41,550 nucleotides of DNA from Rubrivivax sp. (GTDB taxonomy: Bacteria; Pseudomonadota; Gammaproteobacteria; Burkholderiales; Burkholderiaceae_C): assembly GCA_018780805.1 (NCBI GenBank), contig JADMJD010000053.1, positions 1 to 41,550 of the forward strand. The letters run 5' to 3'. Position 1 is the stretch's first letter, and each line of letters begins with the position of its first letter. Shown here piece after piece: positions 23,942-33,865 of this stretch. A program made the position numbers and the translations under genes. The notes beneath the pieces are model-generated. The model saw nothing but the letters and a program-made list of their open reading frames with translations. It was not told where the DNA came from and did no database searches.

Positions 23942-25348
23942 ATGGCGATGGACAGCTTCGAGACCGACTACCTCGTCATCGGCGCCGGCACGGCCGGCCT
24001 GGCCTTCGCGGACACGCTGATCGCCGAGAGCGACGCCCACGTCACCCTGGTGGACCGCCAGGGCCGCCCCGGCGGCCACTGGAACGACGCCTACGACTTC
24101 GTGCGGTTGCACCAGCCCTCGGCCTTCTACGGCGTCAATTCGATGGAGCTGGGCCAGCGCCGCATCGACAGCCACGGGCTGAACCAGGGCCTGTACGAAC
24201 TGGCCAGCGGGCCGGAGATCAACGCCTACTTCGACCAGGTGGTGCAGCAGCGGCTGCTGCCCAGCGGGCGGGTGCGTTACCTGCCGATGTGCAACCACCT
24301 GGGCGACGGGCAGGTGGAGTCCCTGCTGTCGGGCCAGCGCACGCAGTTCAAGGTACGCAGGAAGATCGTCAACGCGGCCTACATGGCGCCTTCGGTGCCG
24401 GCCACGCACCGGCGCGCATTCACGGTGGCCGAGGGTGTGCGCTGCGTGCCGCCCAACGCCTTGCCGCGGCTGTGGCACCAGGCTGGCGCGCCGATGCCGC
24501 GGCGCTTCGTGGTCCTGGGCGGCGGCAAGACGGCGATGGACGCCGCCGTCTGGCTGCTGCAGGCGGGCGCGCCACCCGAGGCGCTGCAGTGGGTGGTGCC
24601 GCGCGATTCGTGGTTGATCAACCGCATCACCACGCAGCCCGGGATGGACTTCTTCGAGCAGTCGATCGGCGGCCAGGTGGCGCAGATGGCAGCGTTTGCG
24701 CAGGCCACGTCCATCGACGACCTGTTCCTGCGCCTGGAGGCCTGCGGCGCGCTGCTGCGCATCCACCGCGACCGCATGCCAACGATGTTCCACCTGGCCA
24801 CCATCGCACCGGGCGAGGTGGCCCTGCTGCAAGGCATTCACGACGTCGTGCGCCTAGGCCGGGTGCAGGCGCTGGAACCCACCTGCATGGTGCTGCAGCA
24901 CGGCACCGTGCCGGTGCTGCCGGACACCTTGTTCATCGACTGCACAGCCTCGGCCGTCGAGCCGCGGCCCGTGCAGCCCATCTTCCAGGACGGGCAAATC
25001 GTGCTGCAGCTGGTGCGGCTGCCGCAGCCGGCCTTCAGCGCGGCGCTGGTGGCTTATGTGGAAGCGCACTTCGACGACGACAAGACCCGCAACCGCCTGT
25101 GCAGCACCGTGCCCTTCCCACACACCCTGGCCGACTACCCCAAGGCCATGATGGTGAACCTGTGGAACCAGGCCCAGTGGGGCCAGGACAAGGCGCTGCG
25201 CCGCTGGGTGCGTGAAAGCCGGCTGGACGGCTTTGGGCGGCTGATGGCCAGCGTGGACCCGCAGGACGCGGCCAAGCTCGCCATCCTGGACCAGCTCAAG
25301 CCCCAGGCCATGGCCGCGATGGCCAACCTGCCGCGGCTGGTGGCGTAA
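23942..25348 (+). CDS. FAD/NAD(P)-dependent oxidoreductase
   Basis: A 468-residue flavoprotein. The FAD-binding motif GAGTAG lies near 14-19, followed by VDRQGRPGGHWNDAYDFVRL. A second Rossmann motif, VVLGGGKTAMDAAVWLL, is near 195. The layout resembles flavin monooxygenase or lycopene-cyclase-like oxidoreductases of unknown substrate. There is no signal peptide. It lies 36 bp after the AhpD-like gene in the same direction. ATG 23948 is an alternative start. Confidence 0.82.
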   Translation: MAMDSFETDYLVIGAGTAGLAFADTLIAESDAHVTLVDRQGRPGGHWNDAYDFVRLHQPSAFYGVNSMELGQRRIDSHGLNQGLYELASGPEINAYFDQVVQQRLLPSGRVRYLPMCNHLGDGQVESLLSGQRTQFKVRRKIVNAAYMAPSVPATHRRAFTVAEGVRCVPPNALPRLWHQAGAPMPRRFVVLGGGKTAMDAAVWLLQAGAPPEALQWVVPRDSWLINRITTQPGMDFFEQSIGGQVAQMAAFAQATSIDDLFLRLEACGALLRIHRDRMPTMFHLATIAPGEVALLQGIHDVVRLGRVQALEPTCMVLQHGTVPVLPDTLFIDCTASAVEPRPVQPIFQDGQIVLQLVRLPQPAFSAALVAYVEAHFDDDKTRNRLCSTVPFPHTLADYPKAMMVNLWNQAQWGQDKALRRWVRESRLDGFGRLMASVDPQDAAKLAILDQLKPQAMAAMANLPRLVA

Positions 25349-25381
25349 ACACGCGCCGGCAGCCATTCAGCGTCGGCTCAG

Positions 25382-27058
25382 TCACCGGTCCATCAAGGCC
25401 TGCAAGCTGGCCAGCGTGTCCGCCTCGTGCAGCGGTTTGTCGTGCCGGATGCGCAACATGCGCGGGAAGCGCACCGCGATGCCGCTCTTGTGGCGCGTGC
25501 TGGCGTTCAGGCCCTCGAAGCCCAGCTCGAACACCAGCGTGGGCCGCAGACTGCGCACGGGGCCGAACTTCTCCAGCGTGTTGGCGCGCACCACGCGGTC
25601 CACGTCCTTGAACTCCTCGTCGCTCAGGCCCGAGTAGGCCTTGGCAAAGGCCACCAGTTGCAGCGCATCAGGCTGCGGCGGCGCGCGGCGGGCGATGGCC
25701 TCGACGACAGCCGCGGCCTCGTCGGCATCACGCGGCGTGCGGTTCCAGACCGCGAAGCTGTAGTCGGTGTAGAGGCTGGCACGGCGGCCATGGCCGGCCT
25801 GCGCGTAGATCAACACGGCGTCCACCACCAGCGGCGCGGTCTTCCACTTCCACCACACACCGCCGGTCTTGGTGCGGCCGCTGCCGTACGCGGCGTCGCG
25901 GTGCTTGAGCATCAGCCCTTCGACGCCCCGCACGCGGCTGCCATCGCGCGCCGCGGCCAGTGCGGGCCAGTCCACGGCCTCAACCAGCGGAGACAAGCGC
26001 TCCGCCGGCCACAGCGCCTGCAGCCGCGCGCGGCGCTGGTGCTGCGGCTCGGCGCGCCGGTCCTGCCCTTCGCTTTCCAGCAGGTCGTAGGCGATGAAGC
26101 GCACCGGCGCGTCGGCCAGAAGCTTCTTCGGCAGGGTCTTGCGCGCGATGCGCTGCTGCAGCAGCGTGAAGGGCGCCGGTCGGTCCTCGCCCGGGCGCCA
26201 GGCCAGGATCTCGCCGTCCAGCACCGTGCCATCAGGCAGGCCGTGGGCCTGGGCCAGCACCTCCGGAAAGCGCTCGGTGACCAGCTCTTCGCCGCGCGAC
26301 CAGATCCAGGTCTGCGCCGCGCGCCGCACCACCTGGGCGCGGATGCCGTCGTACTTCCACTCGGCCAGCCAGTCTTGCCGCGGACCCAGCATGGCCGGAT
26401 CGTCGGCCAGCGCATGGGCCAGGAAAAACGGGTAGGGCTGGCCGGCGTCCTGCTGCGCTTGTGCTTCGGGGTTGACCAGCGCCTGGTAACGCTCGGCGCA
26501 GGGGGTGGCACGTGCGTCGGTCCAGCCCATCAGACGCTGCGCGATCTGTTGGCTGTCGAGCCCGCTCACGGCCGCCAGCGCACGCTGCACCAGCAGCTTG
26601 CTGACACCCACGCGGAACCCGCCGCCGATCAGCTTGACCAGCAGAAAGCGGCTGCCGGTGCCCAGCTGCGCCCAGGCCACACGCAAGGCCTCGGCCTGGG
26701 CCTCGGGCGGCTGGCCGCGCAGCGGCAGCAGGCGCTGCTCGACCCAGTGCGCCAGACCCTGTTCGTCATCGACAGCCGTGGGCGGCGGCAGCACATGGGC
26801 GATGGTCTCGGCCAGGTCGCCCACGGCCTGGTAACAGGCCTCGAACAACCAATCGTCGATGCCGGCCAGCGCGCAGGCCGTCTCGCGCAGCAGCTTGGTG
26901 GGCACCACCTGGCGCGGTTTGCCGCCGGCCAGGAAGTACACGGCCCAGGCGGCATCGGCCGCGGGCGCTTGCGCAAAGTAGGCCTGCAGCGCCGCCAGCT
27001 TGTCACCGGTGGCGGTGCTGGCGTCCAGGGCCTGGTACAGCTGGGCGAAACGGCGCAT
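25382..27058 (-). CDS. ATP-dependent DNA ligase (LPD-type)
   Basis: A 558-residue ligase. The N-terminal DNA-binding domain (1-200) includes GGGFRVGVSKLLVQRAL. The adenylation motif EWKYDGIR has the nucleophile Lys235. The C-terminal OB domain has RFPRMLRIRHDK. This is the bacterial form usually encoded beside an MBL-fold exonuclease and an Lhr-like helicase (ligase-associated repair cluster). Here the exonuclease gene is about 6.8 kb away and no helicase is in view. The role is DNA end processing and nick sealing in repair, supplementing NAD-dependent LigA. Confidence 0.92.
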   Translation of the reverse strand: MRRFAQLYQALDASTATGDKLAALQAYFAQAPAADAAWAVYFLAGGKPRQVVPTKLLRETACALAGIDDWLFEACYQAVGDLAETIAHVLPPPTAVDDEQGLAHWVEQRLLPLRGQPPEAQAEALRVAWAQLGTGSRFLLVKLIGGGFRVGVSKLLVQRALAAVSGLDSQQIAQRLMGWTDARATPCAERYQALVNPEAQAQQDAGQPYPFFLAHALADDPAMLGPRQDWLAEWKYDGIRAQVVRRAAQTWIWSRGEELVTERFPEVLAQAHGLPDGTVLDGEILAWRPGEDRPAPFTLLQQRIARKTLPKKLLADAPVRFIAYDLLESEGQDRRAEPQHQRRARLQALWPAERLSPLVEAVDWPALAAARDGSRVRGVEGLMLKHRDAAYGSGRTKTGGVWWKWKTAPLVVDAVLIYAQAGHGRRASLYTDYSFAVWNRTPRDADEAAAVVEAIARRAPPQPDALQLVAFAKAYSGLSDEEFKDVDRVVRANTLEKFGPVRSLRPTLVFELGFEGLNASTRHKSGIAVRFPRMLRIRHDKPLHEADTLASLQALMDR

Positions 27059-27109
27059 GCGGCGATGATGCCCGCTGCCGACCTCCCCGGCCCGGCCGCA
27101 CACCCGGGG

Positions 27110-28397
27110 TCACTGCCAGGCGCGCGCCAGGATCTTGGCCACGTTGGGGTTGCCCGGCTCCGGCATGCCCCAGCCCGCCAGGCCCGCACCGGCACCGGCG
27201 GCCACGGGCACCGTGCCACCCCACCAGCCGCCGCCCAGCGTGCTGCGGGTCCATCCGGTCGGCGTGCCAACAGCCACGCGGGCCTTCAGCGCCGTGTCGT
27301 CCACCCAGCCGACCAGGGCCACCGAGCCGTCGGCCGACCAGGCGGCGCTGGGCCAGCCGGCGGCTTCGCCGGGTGCCGACAGACGCACCGGGGTCGCCCA
27401 CACACCGCCCTCCCCCACGCTGTGCCACACCGCCCCCTGGTTGGCGGCGTCCAGCACCTGCCAGGCAGCGAGCAGCCCGCCTTGGGCGTTGCCCGCCAGC
27501 GCCGGGTACAGCACGCGCTGCGTGCCGGACACCCTCACCGGTGGCGCCCAGGCGCCGGTGTGATCGGTCTGCACGACGAACATGCTTTCGCCATCCAGAT
27601 ACCCCACGGCGGCCCGGCCATCGGCGGCCAGCACCGGCTTCGGGTTCCACGTGGGCAGTCCCGTCCCTGCCGACACCACCTCCGGGAGCCCCCAGGCGCT
27701 GCCGGCCGGACGCAACGCCGCCACGATGGCCGTGGGCTGCTGCCACACGGCCAGCGCCGCACCGGCGTCGTTGACGGCCAGGTCCGGCAGGCCGCCGGGT
27801 GTCTGCGCATCCGACAAGGTCTGGTCCGGGGACCAGGGCCCCGTGCCAGGCTGGCCGGTGCAGGCCTCGGGCCCGGGCTGGCCGGCCAGGTGCCGGGTGT
27901 GGACGGCCTGGCCGTTCAGCCACAGCAGCGTGACACCGCCGTCGCAGTCGATGCCGAGCTTGAGTGTCCACACGCCGCTGCCCGGCGCCAGCTCGGTGGC
28001 GGGCCCGAAGCTGCCACCGGGTGCACGCAGCGACACCAACAGTTTAGACGGCACGTACCGCGTGGCCACCGTGGTCCAGGCCAGGGCGCCGACCCGGCTG
28101 CCACCGATGGCCACGGCCACCGGCCCGGCCCCGGTGCCACCGCCCGGGGCGGTGGCGCTGCGGGACCAGGCAGCGCCGGGCCGCTTCTCGGCGTAGCGCA
28201 GGCGGCCGGTGGCATTCCAGGCCACGAGCGCATCGCCTGCGGCGTTCATCACCAGCTGTGGCGCATCGGGGGGGGGACGACACGGCGAACGGCCCTTCGA
28301 GCGTGCGCGTGGTGCCCCAGGTGCCGGCGCAGGCCGGCAACGTCACCAGCAGGCCACCGATCAAGGCGGTGGTGGACAACAGGCAGTGCAGCGACAT
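27110..28397 (-). CDS. Exported repeat protein, frameshifted at a C9 tract
   Basis: The N-terminal part (ATG 28397, AGGAGG 8 nt upstream) encodes a signal peptide, MSLHCLLSTTALIGGLLVTL, then PACAGTWG. The body, in another frame, has about 370 residues of AVAWQ/ALAVW-type repeats, consistent with a beta-propeller or sialidase-like surface protein. The two frames meet exactly at nine C on the coding strand (28268-28276). Eight C would join them as SSPPDAPQLVMNAAGDALVAW-like sequence. It is either a sequencing error, a pseudogene or a phase-variable gene. No enzymatic motif is seen. Confidence 0.75.
28268..28276 (-). repeat. Homopolymer of nine cytosines on the coding strand
   Basis: This run of nine G on the plus strand lies at the junction between the signal-peptide frame and the body frame of the exported protein. 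Loss of one base restores a single frame. Tracts of this length slip readily in replication and in sequencing. Confidence 0.9.
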
Positions 28398-28475
28398 GGT
28401 GGGCCTCCTCGTGTGTGGAGGCCTCACTCTCGGCGGTGGCAATGAACACCACCTGAAGCGCGAGGATGACGCCGG

Positions 28476-28883
28476 TCAATCCAGCGGCGGCCCCGGCACC
28501 ACCGTGACTGGCACCGGGCTGGCGGCCAGCACCGCCAGCGCCACGTTTTCGCCCGCGCCCAGCACGATGGCATCGCAGCCGTAGTTCTCGGCCTGCTCGA
28601 TGATCAGGTGTGCCGGCTCACCGCCGGCGACCTCGCTTTCGTAGTCGACACCGGCCGCGTCCAGCAGCGCTTCGGCCGCAGCCAGCAGATCGGCACCGGC
28701 GGCGCCGCGGACCTCGCGCAGCACCTCGGGGTCGTGCGCCGTCACCACCTCGTACAGGTTGGGCGGGACCTGCACGTTGGCCAGCACGAAGCTGGCGGGC
28801 AGGCCCTGGGCCACCAGCGCCAGCGCATGGCGCACGGCGTGCAGCGACGTTTGTGATCCATCCACCGCGAGCAACATCTTCAT
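28476..28883 (-). CDS. Universal stress protein (short UspA-like)
   Basis: A 135-residue Usp-fold protein starting MKMLLAVDGSQTSLHAVRHAL. The nucleotide-binding loop G-x2-G-x9-G-S/T found in ATP-binding members is shortened: VLGAGENVALAVLAASPVPV runs directly into the last strand. It may therefore not bind ATP, like UspA itself. It is divergent from the acyl-CoA synthetase-GNAT gene with 53 bp between, suggesting shared control. Confidence 0.87.
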   Translation of the reverse strand: MKMLLAVDGSQTSLHAVRHALALVAQGLPASFVLANVQVPPNLYEVVTAHDPEVLREVRGAAGADLLAAAEALLDAAGVDYESEVAGGEPAHLIIEQAENYGCDAIVLGAGENVALAVLAASPVPVTVVPGPPLD

Positions 28884-28936
28884 CGGACACCTCCTGCCGT
28901 CATCATGCGCTCAGCCCACGCAGGCATGATGACCGC

Positions 28937-31597
28937 ATGAGCATCCGCCACCTCGATTCCTTATTCGACCCGGCCTCGGTGGCTGTCTTCGGGGCCTCGC
29001 TGCGGCCCGCGAGTGTGGGTGGCACGGTGTGGCAGAACATCCGCCAAGGTGGATTCAAGGGCGCGCTGTGGCCGGTGAACCCCAAACACCAGCAGCTGGG
29101 CGACGTGCACTGTTTTACCGACGTGGCCGCCCTGCCCGCCGCGCCGGAGCTGGCCGTCATCAGCACACCGCCAGCGACGGTGCCGGCACTGATCGCGGCG
29201 CTGGGTGCGCGCGGCACACGTGCCGCGGTGGTGCTCACCGCCGGGTTCGACGCCGCCACCAAACAGGCCATGCTGGACGCCGCCCGGCCGCACCTGCTGC
29301 GCATCCTGGGCCCCAACGGCCTGGGCCTGCTGGCGCCGCACGTGGGCTTGAACGCGAGTTTTGCGCACGTGGGCGCCGCACCGGGCCGGCTGGCCTTTGT
29401 CTCGCAATCGGGCGCCCTGGTCACGGCCATGCTCGATTGGGCCAGCGGGCGCGGCGTGGGGTTTTCGCACTTCGTGTCGCTGGGCGAAAGTGCCGACGTC
29501 GACTTTGGCGACCTGCTGGACTGGCTGGCGCACGACCCGCACACCCACGCCATCCTGCTGTACATCGAATCGATCAAGGCGCCGCGCAAGTTCATGTCGG
29601 CGGCCCGGGCCGCGGCGCGCAACAAACCCGTGATCCTGGTCAAGTCCGGCCGCTCGGCGCAGGGCCAGGCGGCCGCTGCTTCGCACACCGGCGCGCTGGC
29701 GGGTTCGGACGCGGTGTTCGACGCCGCCGTGCAGCGGGCCGGCCTGTTGCGTGTGGGCACGCTGCAGGCCTTGTTCGACGCCGCGCTGACGCTGGAGCAC
29801 TTGGCCCGCGGTGCGCCGGGCATCGATGGCGAGCGGCTGAGCATCGTGACCAACGGCGGCGGTGCCGGTGTGATGGCGGCCGACGCCGCCGCCGAGGCCG
29901 GCCTCACGCTGGCGCCGCTGGGCGCGGCCACCCGCGCCGCGCTGGATGCGGCGCTGCCGGCCAACTGGTCGCATGCCAACCCGGTGGACATCATCGGTGA
30001 CGCGCCCGAGGCCCGCTACGTGGCCGCACTGGGTGCGCTGCTGGCCGACCCCGCCGCCGGCATGCTGCTGTTCACGCACGCGCCCACCGCCATCGTGCCC
30101 AGCGCGCGCATCGCGCAGGCCCTGGTGCCGCTGCTGCAGCCGCAGGCGGCGCGGGTGGTGAGCGCCTGGCTGGGTGGCGCAGCGGTGCAGGAGGCCCGGG
30201 CGGTCTTCCAGGCCGCCGGCCTGGCCTGTTACGACACGCCCGAGCAGGCGGTGGCCGCGGTGGCCCTGCTGGCGGACTGGCGCGCCAACCAGGCCGCGCT
30301 GCTGGAAACACCGCCGACCCACGGCGACGCGCCCGAGACCGATCTGGCGCCGGCCCGCGCCGTGATCGCCCAGGTGCTGGCCGAAGGCCGTTGCCTGCTC
30401 ACCGAACCCGAGGCCAAGGCCGTGCTGGCCGCGGCCGGCATCCCGGTGGCGGCCACGCGGCGCACGGCCCTGACGGCCGATGCCGCGGCCGCGGCGGCAC
30501 GCGAGATCGGCTACCCGGTGGCGCTGAAGATCCTGTCGACCGAGCTGTCACACAAGAGCGATGTGGGTGGCGTGGTGCTGGACCTGGGCAGCGAGGCGGC
30601 GCTGCGCGCTGCCGTGGTGACGATGTTGCAGCGCGTGCGCGAGCGCCGCCCGGATGCGCTGCTGCAGGGTTTCACGGTGCAGTCCATGGTGAAACGCTCG
30701 ATGGCGCAGGAGCTCATCGTCGGTGCCAGTCTGGACACCTTGTTCGGCCCGGTGATCCTGTTCGGCCAGGGCGGCACGGCGGTGGAGGTGATCGCCGACC
30801 GCGCCCTGGCGCTGCCGCCGCTGAACCGGCCGCTGGCCCGCGCCCTGGTGGCGCGCACCCGCATCGCGACGCTGCTGCAGGGCTGGCGCGACGTGCCGCC
30901 GGTGCAGATGGACGCGGTGCTGGACGCGCTGATCGCCGTCTCGCGCCTGCTGGCCGAACTGCCCGAGCTGGTGGAACTGGACATCAACCCCTTGCTGGCC
31001 GATGCGCAGGGTGTGGTGGCACTGGACGCGCGCATGGTGGTGCGCGCCGATGCCCCCGGCGGGGCGGCGCACTTCGCGATCCGGCCCTACCCGGCCGAGC
31101 TGGCGCAGACCTGGGATTGGCAGGGCGGCCCGGTCACCGTGCGCCCCATCCGGCCGGAGGACGAAACCCGCCACCGCGCGTTTCTGGAGCGGCTGGACCC
31201 GGAAGACGTGCGGCTGCGGGTGTTCCACAGCCGGCGCAGCATCGGCCACACCGAGCTGGCCCGCTTGACGCAGATCGACTACGACCGCGAGATGGCCTTC
31301 ATCTTGCTGGACGTTGCCGGCGAAACGCTGGCCGTGGTGCGGGCCGTGGCCGACCCGGACAACACCGAGGCCGAGTTCGGCATCGTCGTGCGCTCCGACC
31401 TGAAGGGCGGCGGCCTGGGCCGGCGTTTGCTGCAGCACCTGGCTGACTACCAGCGCGCGCGTGGCACCGGCGCGCTGACGGCCACGGTGCTGGCGGAAAA
31501 CGGCCGCATGCTGGCGCTGGCGCGGGGCATGGGGTTCACGGTGGGCCCGCGCGGGGCGGACGGGGTCTGCGCGCTGCGCCTGCCGCTGCAGGCCTGA
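28937..31597 (+). CDS. Acyl-CoA synthetase (NDP-forming)-like / GNAT fusion (Pat-like)
   Basis: An 886-residue fusion. In order: a CoA-binding Rossmann domain (1-135, SVAVFGASLRPASVGG), a succinyl-CoA-ligase-like domain with SHTGALAGSD (His250), an ATP-grasp domain (about 490-710, KAVLAAAGIPV to ELDINPLLAD), and a C-terminal GNAT acetyltransferase (about 725-880, GLGRRLLQHLADYQ). The architecture is that of Pat/YfiQ lysine acetyltransferases, which control acetyl-CoA synthetase. In Salmonella Pat the catalytic His is, as I recall, lost. Here it is kept, so ADP-forming acyl-CoA ligase activity is possible. Confidence 0.9.
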   Translation: MSIRHLDSLFDPASVAVFGASLRPASVGGTVWQNIRQGGFKGALWPVNPKHQQLGDVHCFTDVAALPAAPELAVISTPPATVPALIAALGARGTRAAVVLTAGFDAATKQAMLDAARPHLLRILGPNGLGLLAPHVGLNASFAHVGAAPGRLAFVSQSGALVTAMLDWASGRGVGFSHFVSLGESADVDFGDLLDWLAHDPHTHAILLYIESIKAPRKFMSAARAAARNKPVILVKSGRSAQGQAAAASHTGALAGSDAVFDAAVQRAGLLRVGTLQALFDAALTLEHLARGAPGIDGERLSIVTNGGGAGVMAADAAAEAGLTLAPLGAATRAALDAALPANWSHANPVDIIGDAPEARYVAALGALLADPAAGMLLFTHAPTAIVPSARIAQALVPLLQPQAARVVSAWLGGAAVQEARAVFQAAGLACYDTPEQAVAAVALLADWRANQAALLETPPTHGDAPETDLAPARAVIAQVLAEGRCLLTEPEAKAVLAAAGIPVAATRRTALTADAAAAAAREIGYPVALKILSTELSHKSDVGGVVLDLGSEAALRAAVVTMLQRVRERRPDALLQGFTVQSMVKRSMAQELIVGASLDTLFGPVILFGQGGTAVEVIADRALALPPLNRPLARALVARTRIATLLQGWRDVPPVQMDAVLDALIAVSRLLAELPELVELDINPLLADAQGVVALDARMVVRADAPGGAAHFAIRPYPAELAQTWDWQGGPVTVRPIRPEDETRHRAFLERLDPEDVRLRVFHSRRSIGHTELARLTQIDYDREMAFILLDVAGETLAVVRAVADPDNTEAEFGIVVRSDLKGGGLGRRLLQHLADYQRARGTGALTATVLAENGRMLALARGMGFTVGPRGADGVCALRLPLQA

Positions 31598-31612
31598 AAG
31601 GCGCGAGCGAAG

Positions 31613-33298
31613 TCAGCGACCGGGGCGCTGCGGCACCCAGGGGTCGCGCATCGGTGCCTGCACCGCCGGTTCGTGCAGCGGCAGGCCGGCGGCGGCAGCG
31701 GGCACGCCGGCACGGTCGGGCACCGGGCCTGGCCGCGCCGCGAGTGGCACACGGCGCGCCGGCCGCGCGGCTGCCGCGCCGGTGATGAACGCTGCCACAT
31801 CGGCGCGCTGGCGCGGCCGGGTGCCGTCGTCCAGAAAACTCATGTGGCCGCCGGGGTAGTGCAGCGCCTGCACGCGGTCGCTGCCCAGGCGGGCCAGGTC
31901 CGTCTGCGTCAGGTGGAAGGGCGTGGCCAGGTCGTGCCGGCCGCTGACGGCCAGCACCCGCAACGCCGGGTCGGCCGCCAGCGCAGCGGCCAGGTCGGGC
32001 ACGGTGTCGGGCAACGCGCGGCCGGCGTGGCTGAAATCCCAGGTCTGGATGGCGTTGCTCAGCATCACGTAGGTGGAGCTGTTGCGGTAGCCCAGCGTGT
32101 CGCGCAGGTAGCTGTTGATGGCGGTCTGGAACGACGACGTGAGCCAGGTGCTGGACGGGTCACCCTCGGCCGCGAGCGGGCTGCCGACAGGCGCCAACAT
32201 GCGCGCGTCGTAGCGGCCCAGCAGCTGGCCAGGCAGCAACTGCTGCCGGTAGGGCGTGGGGCCGAGGTTGAAGCTGGTTTGCCAGGTGCCGGCGGGCAGG
32301 CCCGTCAGGTCGGCCAGCGGCTGCCACAGCGTGGGTGCAGCCTGGCCCTGGTCCAGCCAGGCCTGCAGCGCGGGCGCGTAGGTGCTGTCGGTGGCGGCCT
32401 GCGCGGCGGCGACCCAGGCGTCCACCTCCCCTTCGGCGGGCACCGGCGTGCTGCGGCCATGCCAGGCCCCCGTGGCGGCGTAGCTGGGCAGGTAACCCGC
32501 GCAGGAGACCCCGGCCGTGGCGGTGACGCTGCAGTTGCTGTTGTAGTCCAGCGCCGGTGATTGCAGCACCAGGCCGGCGGGCGGCAGGCCGGCCTCCTGC
32601 AGCCGGCGCGCCAGCACCGCGGTGCGCGGGCCGCCATAACTTTCGCCGTACAGGAACAGCGGCGAGGCCCGCCGGCCGTTCAGATCGAGCCAGCGTGCGA
32701 TGGCGTCGCGGAACAAGGCCGCATCCACATCCACGCCCCAGAAATCCTGGTTGCGGAAGGGTGCGATGGCTTGTGAGCGCCCACTGCCCACCGCGTTCAG
32801 GAACACCAGGTCGGTGGTGGCCAGCAGGCTGTGGGTGTTGTCGACCAGCGGGAAGGGCCGCGCCGCCGTGGTGGCCGGCACGCCGGTGACCAGGCGCTTG
32901 GGGCCGAAGCTGCCCAGGTGCAGCCACACGCTGGCCGAGCCCGGGCCGCCGTTGTAGAACACCGTGACGGGGCGGGTGGCGGCTTCGCTGCCGTCCAGCG
33001 TGTAGGCCACGTAGAACAGGCTGGCCTGCGCCGCCCCGGCCACCGGGTCGCGCGCGATCAGGTGGCCGGCGGTGGCTGTGTAGGCCAGCTCGCGCCCGTC
33101 CAGCAGCAGGCGGTGGGACGTGACGGCGGCGGCCTCTTCGGCACCAGCCAGGGAGGCACCCGGCTGCGAGGAATACACCGTGGGGTCGTCCCTTCCACCG
33201 GCCGGCAGCGGGGTCTCCGGCCCGCCGCCACCGCCGCCGCACCCGACCAGCGCCAGGCCCAGCAGCAAAGTCAACGATGACAACGCACCTGCATGCAT
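31613..33298 (-). CDS. Serine carboxypeptidase (S10 family) lipoprotein
   Basis: A 561-residue peptidase. The lipobox LVGC (Cys20) is followed by a glycine run, so it is a lipoprotein of the cell envelope. NGGPGSASVWLHLGSFGP (116-133) is the S10 oxyanion segment. GESYGG carries the nucleophile Ser220, GRHDLATP the Asp456 and PGGHMSF the His485, giving a complete triad. The long C-terminal tail (about 50 residues, Ala/Pro/Arg rich) is unusual. It is likely a periplasmic or surface carboxypeptidase involved in peptide use. Confidence 0.88.
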   Translation of the reverse strand: MHAGALSSLTLLLGLALVGCGGGGGGPETPLPAGGRDDPTVYSSQPGASLAGAEEAAAVTSHRLLLDGRELAYTATAGHLIARDPVAGAAQASLFYVAYTLDGSEAATRPVTVFYNGGPGSASVWLHLGSFGPKRLVTGVPATTAARPFPLVDNTHSLLATTDLVFLNAVGSGRSQAIAPFRNQDFWGVDVDAALFRDAIARWLDLNGRRASPLFLYGESYGGPRTAVLARRLQEAGLPPAGLVLQSPALDYNSNCSVTATAGVSCAGYLPSYAATGAWHGRSTPVPAEGEVDAWVAAAQAATDSTYAPALQAWLDQGQAAPTLWQPLADLTGLPAGTWQTSFNLGPTPYRQQLLPGQLLGRYDARMLAPVGSPLAAEGDPSSTWLTSSFQTAINSYLRDTLGYRNSSTYVMLSNAIQTWDFSHAGRALPDTVPDLAAALAADPALRVLAVSGRHDLATPFHLTQTDLARLGSDRVQALHYPGGHMSFLDDGTRPRQRADVAAFITGAAAARPARRVPLAARPGPVPDRAGVPAAAAGLPLHEPAVQAPMRDPWVPQRPGR

Positions 33299-33394
33299 GG
33301 GGCCGCAGTCTGTGTGATGTTGATCAGACCGTCCATCCGGATCGGCCCCGGACGTGGCGCCACAATGCATGCACCGCCCGAGGAGCCTTGACCC

Positions 33395-33865
33395 ATGCAC
33401 ATGATCCGCCTTGTTGCCGCCAGCGCCGCCCTGGGCCTGGTCCTGGCTGCGTCCACCGCATCGGCCCAATCGGGCGCCCAGCCTGTGAAGCCCTTGCCGG
33501 CGGGTGCGGTCAGCGCCCCGTCCAAGGCTGGCGGCACGCAGCGCAATGCCTCGCTGCCGGCCAAGGGCCTGTTCGTCGGCGACCAGCTCAGCGCCGATGC
33601 CCGGAGCAAACTGACCGAACTGATCCTGAACGCACTCGGCCTGCAGGTGGAGGTGGCGCTGGTGGTGCCCACCGGCCCCTGGCAACTGGACGGCAGCGGC
33701 AAGGACGAACGTGACCTGACGCCGGCCCGCCTGGCTGCGGTGAAAAAATTCCTGCAGGAACGGGGTGTGGACCCGCAGAAGATCTACGTCGAAAGCCGGA
33801 TCGACCAGTCGATCAAGGAGCCGCGGCTGGACCTGCAGATCCTGGGTCGGCCGGCGACGGACTGA
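33395..33865 (+). CDS. Exported OmpA-like domain protein
   Basis: A 156-residue protein with a signal peptide ending ASTASAQ (about 24) and AGGAG before the ATG. After a low-complexity linker comes an OmpA/MotB-like fold: SKLTELILNALGLQVEVALV and DLTPARLAAVKKFLQERGVD, then KIYVESR. The peptidoglycan-binding GHAD-type motif is not conserved, so wall binding is uncertain. The 3' end overlaps the convergent exonuclease gene by 53 bp. Confidence 0.7.
   Translation: MHMIRLVAASAALGLVLAASTASAQSGAQPVKPLPAGAVSAPSKAGGTQRNASLPAKGLFVGDQLSADARSKLTELILNALGLQVEVALVVPTGPWQLDGSGKDERDLTPARLAAVKKFLQERGVDPQKIYVESRIDQSIKEPRLDLQILGRPATD

Noticed and set aside
25427-28456. 1009-codon plus-strand frame across ligase and exported protein
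   Set aside because: It spans two minus-strand genes with good motifs and has no domain of its own. It is a GC-driven stop-free frame.
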